A DNA stretch of 64,000 nucleotides from Paracoccaceae bacterium (GTDB lineage Bacteria; Pseudomonadota; Alphaproteobacteria; Rhodobacterales; Rhodobacteraceae): the NCBI GenBank assembly GCA_009842205.1, contig VYFX01000063.1, positions 124,001 through 188,000 on the forward strand, written 5' to 3'. Positions 32,838-42,655 of the stretch are shown in pieces (positions within the stretch are counted from its first letter, which is position 1; the number at the start of each line of letters is the position of its first letter). The notes under the pieces were generated by a model. The model was not told where the DNA came from, ran no database searches, and saw only the letters and a list, made by a program, of their open reading frames with translations. The position numbers and the translations under genes were made by a program.

Positions 32838-34076
32838 ATGCCTAATGAACAAAAAACCATCCTGATAATTGGAACCTACGATACCAAGGATAGCGAATTA
32901 TCCTTTATAGCGGATTGTATACAGGCCGAAGGGGGAAAGGTAATCCGCATGGATGTTGGGGTTTTGGGAAAGCCAGTTTCCGAGGTTGATATTTCCAAGG
33001 AGGAAGTAGCAGCGCAAGGAGGGAGTTCAATTCCGGAAATCATTTCCTTCGATGACGAAAACCTGGCCATGCAAACCATGGCAAAAGGTGCCGTAAATCT
33101 GGCTTTGGATCTCTATACCGATAACCAGATGCATGGGGTGATAATTTTGGGCGGAACAATGGGTACTGATTTGGCCTTGGAAGTTTGTCAGGCACTACCC
33201 ATTGGTATTCCCAAGCAAGTTGTTTCGACCGTTTCATTCTCACCCATGATCGCTCCATCCCGCCTTGCTGCAGATATACAAATGACTCTGTGGGCAGGGG
33301 GATTGTATGGATTGAACTCGATTTGCAAGTCCTCACTCAGCCTTGCTGCTGGTGCGACTTTAGGGGCAGCCCGGTCGGCAAAACCATGGAATAGATCAAA
33401 ACCTGTTGTCGGAATGACCAGTTTTGGATCCACTGTATTGACTTATATGATCAAATTGTTGCCGGAGATAGAAAAAAGAGGCTTTGAGCTGGCGGTTTTT
33501 CATGCTACCGGCATGGGTGGGATGGCTTTTGACAATCTGGCCCGGAAGGGTGTCTTTTCCTGTGTTATGGATTTTGCACCACAAGAAATAACAAACCTTG
33601 TTTATGGGTCTGTACTTAGTGCGGGTGAAAACAGAATGCTTGGTGCAGGACTATCAAATACACCTCAAATTGTAGCACCAGGTTGCATCGATCTGATTGA
33701 TTTCCCAACATGGCAAGATCCTCCTGCTGTATTCGAGGGCCGTGAGTTTCATGCCCATAATAGGCTCATTTGCTCAGCAGGCTTGACACGAGAGGAAAGA
33801 TGTCGAGTTGGCAGGGAAATTTGTGATCGCATTTCACAATCCAGGGCTCCGGTCAATCTAATTGTCCCCAAGGTGGGAATTCAGGGGTGGGACAAGGAAG
33901 GGCAACCATTTTATGATCCCGAAGCACAAAGGGCTTTGGTCGAAGAATTCAGGAACTCCTGTAAACCACCCGTGAAACTGACCGAGCTGGATTGTCACAT
34001 AAATGATCAGGAGTTCGCTGATAAGGCTTTGAATATATTTGATCAATGGCTTGATGAAGGAATTATCACCTCATAA
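32838..34076 (+). CDS. Tm-1-like ATP-binding domain protein (UPF0261)
   Basis: A 412-residue UPF0261 protein. The N-terminal ILIIGTYDTKDSELSFIAD and GVIILGGTMGTDLALEV blocks and the central VGMTSFGSTV and HATGMGGMAFDNL segments are diagnostic of the family related to the tomato Tm-1 resistance protein N-terminal domain. The bacterial role is not settled. It follows the TctA-type gene after 151 bases, so may belong to the same unit, which would suggest metabolism of the imported carboxylate. The partner TIM-barrel protein often fused or adjacent is absent here. Confidence 0.88.
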   Translation: MPNEQKTILIIGTYDTKDSELSFIADCIQAEGGKVIRMDVGVLGKPVSEVDISKEEVAAQGGSSIPEIISFDDENLAMQTMAKGAVNLALDLYTDNQMHGVIILGGTMGTDLALEVCQALPIGIPKQVVSTVSFSPMIAPSRLAADIQMTLWAGGLYGLNSICKSSLSLAAGATLGAARSAKPWNRSKPVVGMTSFGSTVLTYMIKLLPEIEKRGFELAVFHATGMGGMAFDNLARKGVFSCVMDFAPQEITNLVYGSVLSAGENRMLGAGLSNTPQIVAPGCIDLIDFPTWQDPPAVFEGREFHAHNRLICSAGLTREERCRVGREICDRISQSRAPVNLIVPKVGIQGWDKEGQPFYDPEAQRALVEEFRNSCKPPVKLTELDCHINDQEFADKALNIFDQWLDEGIITS

Positions 34077-34143
34077 ATATTTTCAAGCACCACCCGACAT
34101 ATTGTGCTAAAAGAATTCTTAAGGAGTTACAAAGCAACGTCTT

Positions 34144-35079
34144 GTGAATATGATCTCTTCAAGTACAAGCCGAATTGAGTGGCCAACCCTATGGGTTATG
34201 GTATTTTGCTACGCAATGTGGGGAATTAGTACGACAATCCTTTACGAATTTTCAGCTATTTTGGGTTTTATATTCCTAACCTTGTCCATAACCTTGCACT
34301 CCTCGCTTCAACATGAGGTCATTCACGGTCATCCACTGCCCAATCGTTGGTGGAGTGAGGCTCTGGTTTTCCCTGCGGTGGGATTGTTGGTGCCCTATGA
34401 AAGGTTCAGGGATACCCATCTCAAACATCATTATGATCCAAATTTGACTGATCCATATGAGGATCCGGAAACCAATTATCTGGACCCAAAGGTTTGGAAC
34501 AATCTTGCACGACCAATTCAGGGGATCTTGTTATTCAATAATACCTTGTCGGGAAGAATATTGATCGGACCGGCCATATCCCTGTTGATATTGACCTTGG
34601 ATGATTTCAAGAATGCACGGTCGGGAGATTGGTCGATAACCAGAGCTTGGATTTTACATCTGGTCGGTATAATCCCCGTTTTGACTTGGGTCTGGTTAGT
34701 CGGCGATATTACATTGTGGTTGTATGTTGTTTCTGCCTATCTCGGTTTCGGCATGCTGAAAATACGAACCTATCTGGAACACCGGGCACATGAGCAACCC
34801 CGAGGTAGAACTGTCGTCGTTGACGACAGGGGGCCATTGGCTTTCCTCTTTCTCAACAACAATTTTCATTTGGTTCATCACATGCAACCTGAAGTTCCCT
34901 GGTACAAATTGCCAAAGCTCTTTGATGCCGACCGGGAAAGATACCTACAAAGAAATGAGGGTTATGAGTACAAGAATTACTTGGAGATATTCAGGCAATA
35001 TTTCTTTACCAAAAAGGACCCTGTACCTCATCCCCTTTGGAAAAACGTCATCAAAACAGACGATGATCAGAAAAGTTGA
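34144..35079 (+). CDS. Membrane fatty-acid-desaturase-type di-iron protein
   Basis: A 311-residue membrane enzyme with at least four hydrophobic segments and the three histidine clusters of desaturases/hydroxylases: HEVIHGHP (about 59-66), HLKHHYD (around 93-99) and FHLVHHMQ (around 242-249). These bind a di-iron centre that uses O2 for desaturation or hydroxylation. The start is GTG at 34144, with ATG two codons later. The substrate could be a fatty acyl chain, a carotenoid or another lipid. It stands alone and converges with the caiD-like gene. Confidence 0.88.
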   Translation: MNMISSSTSRIEWPTLWVMVFCYAMWGISTTILYEFSAILGFIFLTLSITLHSSLQHEVIHGHPLPNRWWSEALVFPAVGLLVPYERFRDTHLKHHYDPNLTDPYEDPETNYLDPKVWNNLARPIQGILLFNNTLSGRILIGPAISLLILTLDDFKNARSGDWSITRAWILHLVGIIPVLTWVWLVGDITLWLYVVSAYLGFGMLKIRTYLEHRAHEQPRGRTVVVDDRGPLAFLFLNNNFHLVHHMQPEVPWYKLPKLFDADRERYLQRNEGYEYKNYLEIFRQYFFTKKDPVPHPLWKNVIKTDDDQKS

Positions 35080-35156
35080 GATAATCTGACCGAAGAGTTA
35101 GTGCTACTTTATGCAATTCCAGATTAATGTAACATTTGTCTGTAACAGGTCTATGA

Positions 35157-35942
35157 TTACTTCCCTTTCCAAACAGGATCCCGTTTTTCAACAAAGGCCC
35201 TGGCACCTTCCTTTTGATCTTCACTTGAATACAACTTGTCCACGGTAACAAGTTGTCGTTTGGTAATTCGGTTGAGGGCATCCTGAAACCTGAGATTTTC
35301 AGCTTCCCGAACAATTTCCTTGGTAGCGGCATAAACTAGTGGAGGTCCTGCTTCAAGCAATCTGGCAAGTTCCCAGGTCTTTTCCCGGAGCTGATCAAAT
35401 GCAACCACTTCCTTGACGATTCCCCACCTCAAGGCTTCATCCGTATCAAACCATCTTCCAGTTAGCAGTAAATCCATTGCAACATGGTATGGTATCCTTT
35501 TTGGCAATTTGACCGATGCAGCATCGGCAACAACTCCTGCCCTGATTTCGGGTAGGGCAAAGGTGGCATTTGTACTTGCCAGGATCAAATCACAGGATAG
35601 GGCGATTTCAAGACCTCCACCGCAGCAAATACCATTGACTGCACAAATGAGGGGCTTGTTCAGGTTTCCAAGTTCCTGGATACCGCCAAAGCCACCGATA
35701 CCATAATCCCCATCCACGGCATCCCCATCCATGGAAGCCTTCAAATCCCAGCCGGCACAGAAAAACCTTTCTCCCCCGGCACGTACAATGCCCACACGCA
35801 AATCGGGATTGTCCCTGAAATCCATAAAGATATCACCCATCAGACGGCTGGTTTCAAGGTCAATGGCATTGGCCTTTGGTCGGTCAATCGTTACTTCCAG
35901 AATGCCTCCTTCGATGTGGGTTTTCACAGGTGCTTGTTTCAT
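35157..35942 (-). CDS. Enoyl-CoA hydratase family protein (CaiD-like)
   Basis: A crotonase-fold protein of 261 residues resembling carnitinyl-CoA dehydratase: RPKANAIDLETSRLMGD at the N-terminus, an FFCAGWDLKA oxyanion-hole segment and VNGICCGGGLEIALSCD as second oxyanion block, then FALPEIRAGVVADAAS. It is the last gene of a three-gene minus-strand unit and overlaps the CoA ligase by 4 bases (ATGA). Likely it hydrates or racemises a CoA thioester made by the ligase; carnitine-type substrates are suggested by similarity only. Confidence 0.85.
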   Translation of the reverse strand: MKQAPVKTHIEGGILEVTIDRPKANAIDLETSRLMGDIFMDFRDNPDLRVGIVRAGGERFFCAGWDLKASMDGDAVDGDYGIGGFGGIQELGNLNKPLICAVNGICCGGGLEIALSCDLILASTNATFALPEIRAGVVADAASVKLPKRIPYHVAMDLLLTGRWFDTDEALRWGIVKEVVAFDQLREKTWELARLLEAGPPLVYAATKEIVREAENLRFQDALNRITKRQLVTVDKLYSSEDQKEGARAFVEKRDPVWKGK

Positions 35943-37993
35943 AATTTGTCACTTTCATTTGTAAATCGAGCCAGAATATCCACGGCATATCCACCCTTTT
36001 CTAATGAAATAAAGGGATTAATTTCAATCTCAACCAAAGATTGATGATTTTCAGTGGCGAAATCGGTTAGACAGGCAATTGTTTCAACCAGGCACTTGAT
36101 GTCACCTCCTGGTTTGCCTCGGTAGCCCTCAAGGAGAGGGTAAATTTTCAACTTTCCCAAGGTCGTTGCTATTTCATGCTTGGTGACGGGTAACAATAAA
36201 TGTTGCACATCTTGCCACAATTCGGAATGGATTCCTCCACTTCCCAAGGTGAGCATCAAACCGGTAGCAACATCATTGGTTATTCCGATCATTATTTCTG
36301 CCACACCGTTGGATACCAGTTCTTCGACAATGAATCCATTTGGGGAATCCATGTTTTTTGCAGCTTCAAGCAAGGCTTCACCCGATGCCAGGTTCAATAC
36401 CACACCTCCGTTCTCGGTTTTGTGCAACAACCCCTGTGCCTTGAGTACAACCGGGTATTTCAATTCATCAATGCTGCTTTCGATTTCCACTTTGCTGGTA
36501 AAGTATTGAGCTCTTGGAAATGGAACATTACGGTTTGAAAGGATGTGGCGTATTTTCTGATCTTCAGTTGTAAAAATCGTACCCGAATTGAGACCCTTGA
36601 TAATTGGAACAGGATCGGATGATTCCCATCCTTCACCAATATCCGCACAAATATCCGTAGCATTAAGGGCTTCTTGTAGGCCACAAAGAGGGATGATGTC
36701 TCGACTTAACAGGTGTTCACTTTGGTTTTCAGACATATTTTCTGGTAAGAGAGAAACAATTGCTGTCCGGGCACCGGTCATCTCCTTCGCCTTGAACCAT
36801 GCATTTAATGTTTCATCCCACCCAAAGCCCTGACATCTATCTTCGCGGGGAAAATCCAGGACCAGATAAAGCAGATCTTGATTTCCCAGCATCATTCCCT
36901 GGAATACCTTGAACAATTCATCTTCGTTTCCCCATAAATAGGTATGGTAATCAAGGGGATTGGCCAGATGAACCCTGGAACCAAGAGCATTTTTGAGGGC
37001 ATTTTTCTGTCGGGTATTGAGATTGACAAAATCAAGGTTGATTTTGTTCCCCAGATCGGCCATCAGGCAGGCTTCACCTCCGGAACAGGACATGGAAGCT
37101 ACCTTTCTACCCTTGAGTGGTCCACCCAAGTGAAGGATTTTCAATGCTTCGATCATTTCGGGTATGGTGGAGGTCTGACCAAATCCCAAACGCTTCAGGA
37201 ATGCCCGGGAACCTGCTGCTGAGCCCGCAATGGAACTGGTATGTGAATAGGTCAACAACGTAGCCTGTTCACTTTCTCCGACCTTCAGGACAACAATGGG
37301 GATTTTCTTTTTTCTTGCCTTAAGAGAGAGTTGTTCAAACTCACGAATGTCGCCAAAACCCTCAACATACAACCCAATGGCAGTTACCCTTGGGTCTTCC
37401 AACAGGTCACTTGCAATAGCCGCCATGCTGATTTTAGCCTGATTGCCGGTTGTTATTACATATCCAAGGGGTAAGCCTCTGGACTGCATTGTAATATTGA
37501 TGGCAATGTTTGAACTCTGGCAGATTATTGCCACACCTTTATCACGTTTTTTCCCGCCATGAACATCTGGCCAAATTGGTATGCCATCCAGATAGTTTAT
37601 CATGCCATAACAATTGGGTCCCAAAAAAGGCATGGAACCCGAGGCAGAGACAAGTTCTTCCTGATATTCCTTTCCTCTTTTGTCTTCCGCAACCGATTCG
37701 GCAAACCCGGATGCAAAGCATACGGCACCTCCAGCCCCCACCCCAGCCAAATATTCCATGATTGAAATCGATTCTTCCCTGCTTACACCTATAAAGGTAC
37801 AGTCAGGTGGTTTGGGAATATCCCTTATTGATGGTAGGCATGGTATGCCCAACATATCCTTTCGGTTAGGATTGACAGGCCATATGGTTCCTTCGAACCC
37901 GGCCAGCAAACACTGCTTGACAACGCTGGCGGCCCAGTTGCCACCAACGGCAGCTATGGTTTTTGGTCGTAGAATTTTATTCAGATCCACCAT
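35939..37993 (-). CDS. ADP-forming acyl-CoA synthetase (CoA-binding/ATP-grasp)
   Basis: A 684-residue protein with an N-terminal CoA-binding Rossmann domain (RPKTIAAVGG near residue 10), middle ligase domains containing the phosphorylated His in TYSHTSSIAGS, and a C-terminal ATP-grasp domain (YPVVLKAQGLLHKTENGGV, then EIEINPF). It makes an acyl-CoA from a free acid, ATP and CoA, releasing ADP. The frame is open 25 codons upstream, but the ATG at 37993, preceded by AGGGGG, gives the normal family N-terminus. It sits between acyl-CoA dehydrogenase and CaiD-like genes. Confidence 0.9.
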   Translation of the reverse strand: MVDLNKILRPKTIAAVGGNWAASVVKQCLLAGFEGTIWPVNPNRKDMLGIPCLPSIRDIPKPPDCTFIGVSREESISIMEYLAGVGAGGAVCFASGFAESVAEDKRGKEYQEELVSASGSMPFLGPNCYGMINYLDGIPIWPDVHGGKKRDKGVAIICQSSNIAINITMQSRGLPLGYVITTGNQAKISMAAIASDLLEDPRVTAIGLYVEGFGDIREFEQLSLKARKKKIPIVVLKVGESEQATLLTYSHTSSIAGSAAGSRAFLKRLGFGQTSTIPEMIEALKILHLGGPLKGRKVASMSCSGGEACLMADLGNKINLDFVNLNTRQKNALKNALGSRVHLANPLDYHTYLWGNEDELFKVFQGMMLGNQDLLYLVLDFPREDRCQGFGWDETLNAWFKAKEMTGARTAIVSLLPENMSENQSEHLLSRDIIPLCGLQEALNATDICADIGEGWESSDPVPIIKGLNSGTIFTTEDQKIRHILSNRNVPFPRAQYFTSKVEIESSIDELKYPVVLKAQGLLHKTENGGVVLNLASGEALLEAAKNMDSPNGFIVEELVSNGVAEIMIGITNDVATGLMLTLGSGGIHSELWQDVQHLLLPVTKHEIATTLGKLKIYPLLEGYRGKPGGDIKCLVETIACLTDFATENHQSLVEIEINPFISLEKGGYAVDILARFTNESDKL

Positions 37994-37998
37994 CGGAG

Positions 37999-39159
37999 TT
38001 AACCCCCTAAGGGCCGAAGCAAATCCCGTCCGATTATATGTCTCTGTATTTCGGAGGTCCCATCCCAAATCCTTTCAACCCTGGAATCTCGCCAAAACCT
38101 TGCAAACGGCAAGTCATCCATAAGCCCCATGCCACCATGAATTTGAATACATTCATCGGTTACTTGGGCAAGCATTTCGGTTGCATAAAGCTTGGCACTT
38201 GCGATTTCCCGATTGGCGGGTAGTTGCCTGTCAAGTCGCCAGGCTGCCGAGAGGGTAAGCAAGTCAGCTGCATCAATGGCTGTGATCATGTCTGCCAGTT
38301 TGAAACTTACTCCCTGAAACTTGCCTATTTGCTGGCCGAATTGTTTGCGTTCAGCGGCATAGGGAAGGGTTAGTTCAAAGGCCCTGCGAGCTCTTCCTAC
38401 ACTTGTGGCAGCAACTGTCAATCTGGTTGCATAAAGCCAGGTTTCAGCAACTTCAAAGCCCCTGTGGACTTCACCAAGAATCTGGGCTTCCGGCAATCGG
38501 CAATCCTCAAATCTCAATATGCAGTTTTGATAGCCACGATGGGAGACCGAATTGTACCCCTTTGCAATTTCAAAGCCCTTGGTGTCGCGATCAACGAGAA
38601 AGGCTGTTATTTTCTTTTTTGGACCACGGGGTGTTTCCTCAACTCCTGTGGCAATGAACACGATGACGAAATCAGCAATGTCCGCATGTGATATAAAATG
38701 CTTGGTTCCGTTTATTACCCAATCGGTTCCATCCTGTTTGCCGGTGCATTGCATGCCTCTGACATCAGAACCGGCATTGGGTTCAGTCATTGCCAAAGCG
38801 TCAAATTTTTCACCCTTTACAGCAGGATACAGGTATTTTTCCCTTTGTTCATCTGTACAACCCATTAAAATGCCGGAGGGACGACCGAAGAAAACCGTCA
38901 AACCCTGGGTTCCACGGCCCAATTCCCTTTCAACAAGAGTAAAATCAAGGTGATTTAATCCCCCACCTCCAACTTCAATTGGCAGGTTACAGGCAAAAAA
39001 CCCGATTTCCTTGCATTTCTTTGCAATCTCCATCCCCAGTTCTCTGGGAACCACTCCGGTTCTATCTATTTCACTTTCGTGCGGGTAAATTTCCGTTTCG
39101 ACAAAATCCCTGACAGTTGAAACGATCATTTCCTGTTCTTCGCTCAGATCAAAATCCAT
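37999..39159 (-). CDS. Acyl-CoA dehydrogenase family protein
   Basis: A 386-residue flavoenzyme with three normal domains: N-terminal helices, the FAD/substrate region AMTEPNAGSDVRGM around residue 124, and C-terminal helical bundle with RKQFGQQIGKFQGV and QIHGGMGLMDDLPFARF. At the place of the catalytic Glu of short/medium-chain enzymes (YEGTSEIQR) it has Asp366 (IWDGTSEIQR); the alternative helix-G Glu of isovaleryl-type enzymes is also absent. It may act with a shortened base on an unusual CoA ester. The ATG at 39159 with GGGA upstream is chosen. First gene of the minus-strand trio. Confidence 0.88.
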   Translation of the reverse strand: MDFDLSEEQEMIVSTVRDFVETEIYPHESEIDRTGVVPRELGMEIAKKCKEIGFFACNLPIEVGGGGLNHLDFTLVERELGRGTQGLTVFFGRPSGILMGCTDEQREKYLYPAVKGEKFDALAMTEPNAGSDVRGMQCTGKQDGTDWVINGTKHFISHADIADFVIVFIATGVEETPRGPKKKITAFLVDRDTKGFEIAKGYNSVSHRGYQNCILRFEDCRLPEAQILGEVHRGFEVAETWLYATRLTVAATSVGRARRAFELTLPYAAERKQFGQQIGKFQGVSFKLADMITAIDAADLLTLSAAWRLDRQLPANREIASAKLYATEMLAQVTDECIQIHGGMGLMDDLPFARFWRDSRVERIWDGTSEIQRHIIGRDLLRPLGG

Positions 39160-39308
39160 TTTTCCCAATCCCGAATCCGGACAATATTTTCATCTAATGT
39201 ATTTGTTTGTTTTGGTAATTTTGCTTACTTTAACTCGAAAAAATATACTACTGTCTCCAGTAAATTTTATGATGATAAATTTATGCTTTCGAAAAAGGAG
39301 ATTTTTTC

Positions 39309-39329
39309 ATGCTTGTATGTTTTTATTAA
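39309..39329 (+). other. Six-codon mini-ORF before the Gfo/Idh gene
   Basis: A perfect AAGGAG at 39295-39300 stands 8 bases before an ATG that opens a six-codon frame (MLVCFY, stop TAA at 39327). A second AAGGAG (39333-39338) follows immediately and serves the TTG start of the oxidoreductase. The duplicated ribosome site suggests a leader peptide or a vestigial start; expression is unproven. Confidence 0.25.
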
Positions 39330-39345
39330 GCGAAGGAGATAGGAT

Positions 39346-40497
39346 TTGACTTATCACAAAACACCGATCCGCTATGGCATGGTGGGTGGTGGAAAGACTG
39401 GCGGGATCGGAAAGGTGCATCGTACCTCGGCTGAAATGTTCGACCGCTTCAAGCTTTGCGCAGGTGTTTTTTCCTCCAACCCTGAGGTTTCCCTTGAATC
39501 TGCACTTGAATGGGGTGTTTCACCAGACAGAAACTATAGCACATACGAGGAAATGGCTGAAAGGGAAAGTGTCAGACAGGATGGTATACAAGCTGTAGTA
39601 ATAACCACTCCAAACCATCTGCATGGTGGCCCCATCAAAGCCTTCATCAGCAAGGGTATCCATGTGATCTGTGACAAGCCCTTGACCATATCCCTTGATG
39701 AAGCAAGGGAGATTCAGGATGTTGTCCAGCGTTCCAATCGTGTATTCATGATGACTTATTGCTATACCGGGTATCCATTGGTCAGAGAAGCGAAGGCCAG
39801 GATTCTGCGGGGTGATATTGGTCAAATAAAAATGATAAAGGTCGAATATCCCCAAGGTCATCTGGCTACTCCAATTGAGAAAATGGGGTTGAAAACTTTT
39901 GAATGGCGGACAGACCCAGCCCGCTCCGGTCAGGGAGGTACCATTGCCGATATAGGTTCTCATGCTTTTCATATGCTCAGATATGTATCCGGCCTAAAGG
40001 TCAGATCCGTTTCGGCGGAATTGAGCGCCTTCATAAAAACAAGGAGGGTAGATGATAATGCCATCGTAAACCTCCGGCTGGAAAATGATGCCATTGGCTT
40101 GATTTGGGTCTCGCAGGCTGCAATAGGGCACGAAAACAGTTTGAATTTCAAGGTGTATGGCGATCAGGGAAGTCTGGAATGGTCCCATACCGATCCCTCC
40201 AAACTCTGGTTTTATCAATTGAACAAACCGAAGCAGCTGATTACCCGGGGGAGTGCGGAGACAACCTATGAAGCCAAAAGGGCAACCCATGTACCCGCCG
40301 GACATCCAGAAGGTTATTATGAGGCCTTCGCCAATCTCTATCTTGAAGCGGCAAGGGCAATTTATTCAGTAGACAACCACCTGGAAACTCCAACTGAGGT
40401 AGATTATCCGGGTATTGAGGATGGTTTTGAGGGTATGGCGTTTGTTTTTGCCAGCCTGGAAAGTGCTAAAAGGAATTGTGCCTGGGTTGATTTATGA
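39346..40497 (+). CDS. Gfo/Idh/MocA family oxidoreductase
   Basis: An NAD(P)-dependent sugar or inositol-type dehydrogenase, 383 residues. N-terminal nucleotide motif GMVGGGKTGGIGKVH, the conserved Lys in CDKPLTIS (EKP motif variant), and the substrate domain with GGTIADIGSHAFHMLRYV (catalytic His region). The start is TTG at 39346 with AAGGAG 7 bases upstream; no better start exists. Substrate specificity cannot be read. It is a single gene converging with dxs. Confidence 0.9.
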   Translation: MTYHKTPIRYGMVGGGKTGGIGKVHRTSAEMFDRFKLCAGVFSSNPEVSLESALEWGVSPDRNYSTYEEMAERESVRQDGIQAVVITTPNHLHGGPIKAFISKGIHVICDKPLTISLDEAREIQDVVQRSNRVFMMTYCYTGYPLVREAKARILRGDIGQIKMIKVEYPQGHLATPIEKMGLKTFEWRTDPARSGQGGTIADIGSHAFHMLRYVSGLKVRSVSAELSAFIKTRRVDDNAIVNLRLENDAIGLIWVSQAAIGHENSLNFKVYGDQGSLEWSHTDPSKLWFYQLNKPKQLITRGSAETTYEAKRATHVPAGHPEGYYEAFANLYLEAARAIYSVDNHLETPTEVDYPGIEDGFEGMAFVFASLESAKRNCAWVDL

Positions 40498-40529
40498 TCT
40501 GAGCCTTGCGGAATTTGGATCAGAATAGA

Positions 40530-42398
40530 TTATTCCACCCGGGAGATCGCCAGACTTTCCAATAAATTATGTTCCGAAGTATCTCTCAATGAGGATAAAA
40601 CCTTTTCAACGATATGGGTATGGTGCAAACCGGCATATTCCCTTTGCAATTCAGGCTTGTCCTGATCAAGGAACATGTCAGGCATATACATTGACCTCAG
40701 TTTCAGGGACGAGTCCATGAAACCATTCTCGCTGAGGAGGGAAAGAACCTGAGAGGCAAATCCTCCGATTGATCCTTCCTCAATGGTAATCAACAATTCG
40801 TGATGGGCTGCCAGGTAACAAATCAGCTCCTTGTCGAGAGGCTTGGCAAACCTTGCATCAACAACGGTGGTTGATATATCCAGTTTTTCGAGAGTTTGAC
40901 TGGCTATGAGACAATCCTCCAATGGGAGACCATAGGACAATAAGGCAACCTGTGTTCCTTCTCGGAGAATCCTTCCCTTGCCGATTGGCAACAATTCTCC
41001 CCTGTAAGGGAGTTCAACCCCCAAGCCCGATCCCCTTGGAAATCTGAACGCGATCGGATGATCATCCATGGCTGCGGCAGTTGCAACCATATGCATCAAT
41101 TCAGCTTCATCGGCCGGGGCCATGAGAATGAAATTGGGCAAGCAACCCAGATAAGCCACATCAAAGGCTCCACAATGGGTTTGTCCGTCTGCCCCGACAT
41201 AGCCAGCCCTGTCGATGGCAAATCTCACTGGCAAATTCTGGATGGCGACATCATGGACAATTTGATCAAATGCCCTTTGCAGAAAAGTGGAATAAATGGC
41301 AACGAAAGGTTTGACTCCACCTGCAGCAAGACCTGCAGCAAACGTTACCCCATGTTGTTCGGCAAGTCCTACATCAAAGGTTCTTTCCGGAAAGATTTTG
41401 GCAAAATGGTTTAACCCGGTACCACTGGGCATTGCTGCCGTAATTCCCACAATTTTTGAATCAAGGTGTGCCTCCTTGATCAAACTGTCGGAAAAAACCT
41501 TGGTGAAAGAAGGGACATTCGCAAGTTTAGTGGGAGCTTGCCCGGTTTTCTTGTCAAATTGACCCACTCCGTGGAATTTGTCTGCGGATTGTTCAGCTGG
41601 CTTAAATCCCTTTCCCTTTTCAGTCAGGATGTGAATTAAAACAGGGCCGTCTTCCTTGTCGCTTTTGACCTTTTCCAATTCGGATACCAAATCATCGACA
41701 TTATGCCCGTCTATGGTTCCGTTGTACTTGAACCCAAGTTGTTCAAACAGGGATGTTCTCTTGTCTGTCTTTTTCCTGGTTGAACCTTTACCATTACCTT
41801 TATCCTCTTCGGCCAATTCAACCAGATGATTGGCCAAAGCCCCTACGGGTGGTGCAATTGACATTTTATTATCATTCAGGACTACGATTATTTTATAGCC
41901 TAGTGAACCGGCATGGTTTATTGCTTCGTAGGCCATGCCTCCCGTCAGGGCTCCATCCCCAATGACAGCTATGACGTATCTGGTTTGGTTCTGGATGTTG
42001 TAGGCGACAGAAAAACCCAAACCGGCAGAAATCGATGTGGAAGCATGGGCTGTTCCAAAGGGATCGTATTCACTTTCGGAACGCTTGGTAAAACCGGACA
42101 AACCACCCCCTTTGCGAATAGTCCTGATTCGGTGTCTTCTTCCCGTGATAATCTTGTGGGGATAAGCTTGATGACCCACATCCCAAATGATTATATCCTT
42201 TGGAGTATCAAAAACCTTGTGCAAGGCCACAGTTAGTTCAACAACACCAAGGCTTGCACCCAAATGCCCACCTGTTTCCGAGACGACATCAATGACTTCA
42301 TCCCTTAATTCGTCAGCAAGCTGTCGTAACTTGCCGGAATTGAAAGATTTGAGGTTTTTGGGAAAGCGAACCTGATTCAATAGTTTGGAAGAAGACAT
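40530..42398 (-). CDS. dxs: 1-deoxy-D-xylulose-5-phosphate synthase
   Basis: First enzyme of the MEP isoprenoid pathway, joining pyruvate and glyceraldehyde 3-phosphate. The 622 residues match the family length. The ThDP-binding motif [20 protein letters not shown] ends in the Asn of VVLNDN; the N-terminal [20 protein letters not shown] and the transketolase domain block [15 protein letters not shown] with the catalytic acidic and His residues are intact, as is [10 protein letters not shown] Lys/Gly-rich insert (residues about 190-210) before [13 protein letters not shown] is somewhat long. Monocistronic on the minus strand, with 257 bases to the divergent ROK gene. Confidence 0.96.
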   Translation of the reverse strand: MSSSKLLNQVRFPKNLKSFNSGKLRQLADELRDEVIDVVSETGGHLGASLGVVELTVALHKVFDTPKDIIIWDVGHQAYPHKIITGRRHRIRTIRKGGGLSGFTKRSESEYDPFGTAHASTSISAGLGFSVAYNIQNQTRYVIAVIGDGALTGGMAYEAINHAGSLGYKIIVVLNDNKMSIAPPVGALANHLVELAEEDKGNGKGSTRKKTDKRTSLFEQLGFKYNGTIDGHNVDDLVSELEKVKSDKEDGPVLIHILTEKGKGFKPAEQSADKFHGVGQFDKKTGQAPTKLANVPSFTKVFSDSLIKEAHLDSKIVGITAAMPSGTGLNHFAKIFPERTFDVGLAEQHGVTFAAGLAAGGVKPFVAIYSTFLQRAFDQIVHDVAIQNLPVRFAIDRAGYVGADGQTHCGAFDVAYLGCLPNFILMAPADEAELMHMVATAAAMDDHPIAFRFPRGSGLGVELPYRGELLPIGKGRILREGTQVALLSYGLPLEDCLIASQTLEKLDISTTVVDARFAKPLDKELICYLAAHHELLITIEEGSIGGFASQVLSLLSENGFMDSSLKLRSMYMPDMFLDQDKPELQREYAGLHHTHIVEKVLSSLRDTSEHNLLESLAISRVE

Positions 42399-42603
42399 TG
42401 TTTTAGCTTTTTCAATTTGGTTATGGTCGAAACGAAGGAGATTAATTGAATAAGAATATTTTTCCTTTTGTGAACAAAAAAATTAAATATCTAAACGATT
42501 GTTGCTTAACTCTTTATGGCTATTTTAACCAGTTGATAAGATTATACACTATTTTATAATGAATTGTTTAATCAAAATCCCGCAAGCAAATAAGCCTTGT
42601 CCT

Positions 42604-42624
42604 TGTTTGACATTCTGTTTGACA
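42604..42624 (+). promoter_or_regulatory. Direct repeat with two TTGACA boxes before the ROK gene
   Basis: TGTTTGACA occurs twice, 12 bases apart (42604-42612 and 42616-42624), so two consensus -35 hexamers lie in tandem. AATTTA about 16 bases after the second is a weak -10 candidate, but it runs into the AAGGGGG ribosome site, which leaves little room for a leader. The repeat may instead be a regulator half-site pair. Confidence 0.3.
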
Positions 42625-42655
42625 AACTATTTCGAAACCTAATTTAAGGGGGCAC

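Noticed and set aside
35082-35126. Possible shared terminator between the desaturase and caiD-like genes (TAATCTG and CAGATTA)
   Set aside because: Seven-base arms with a 31-base loop are too weak, and no U-tract follows.
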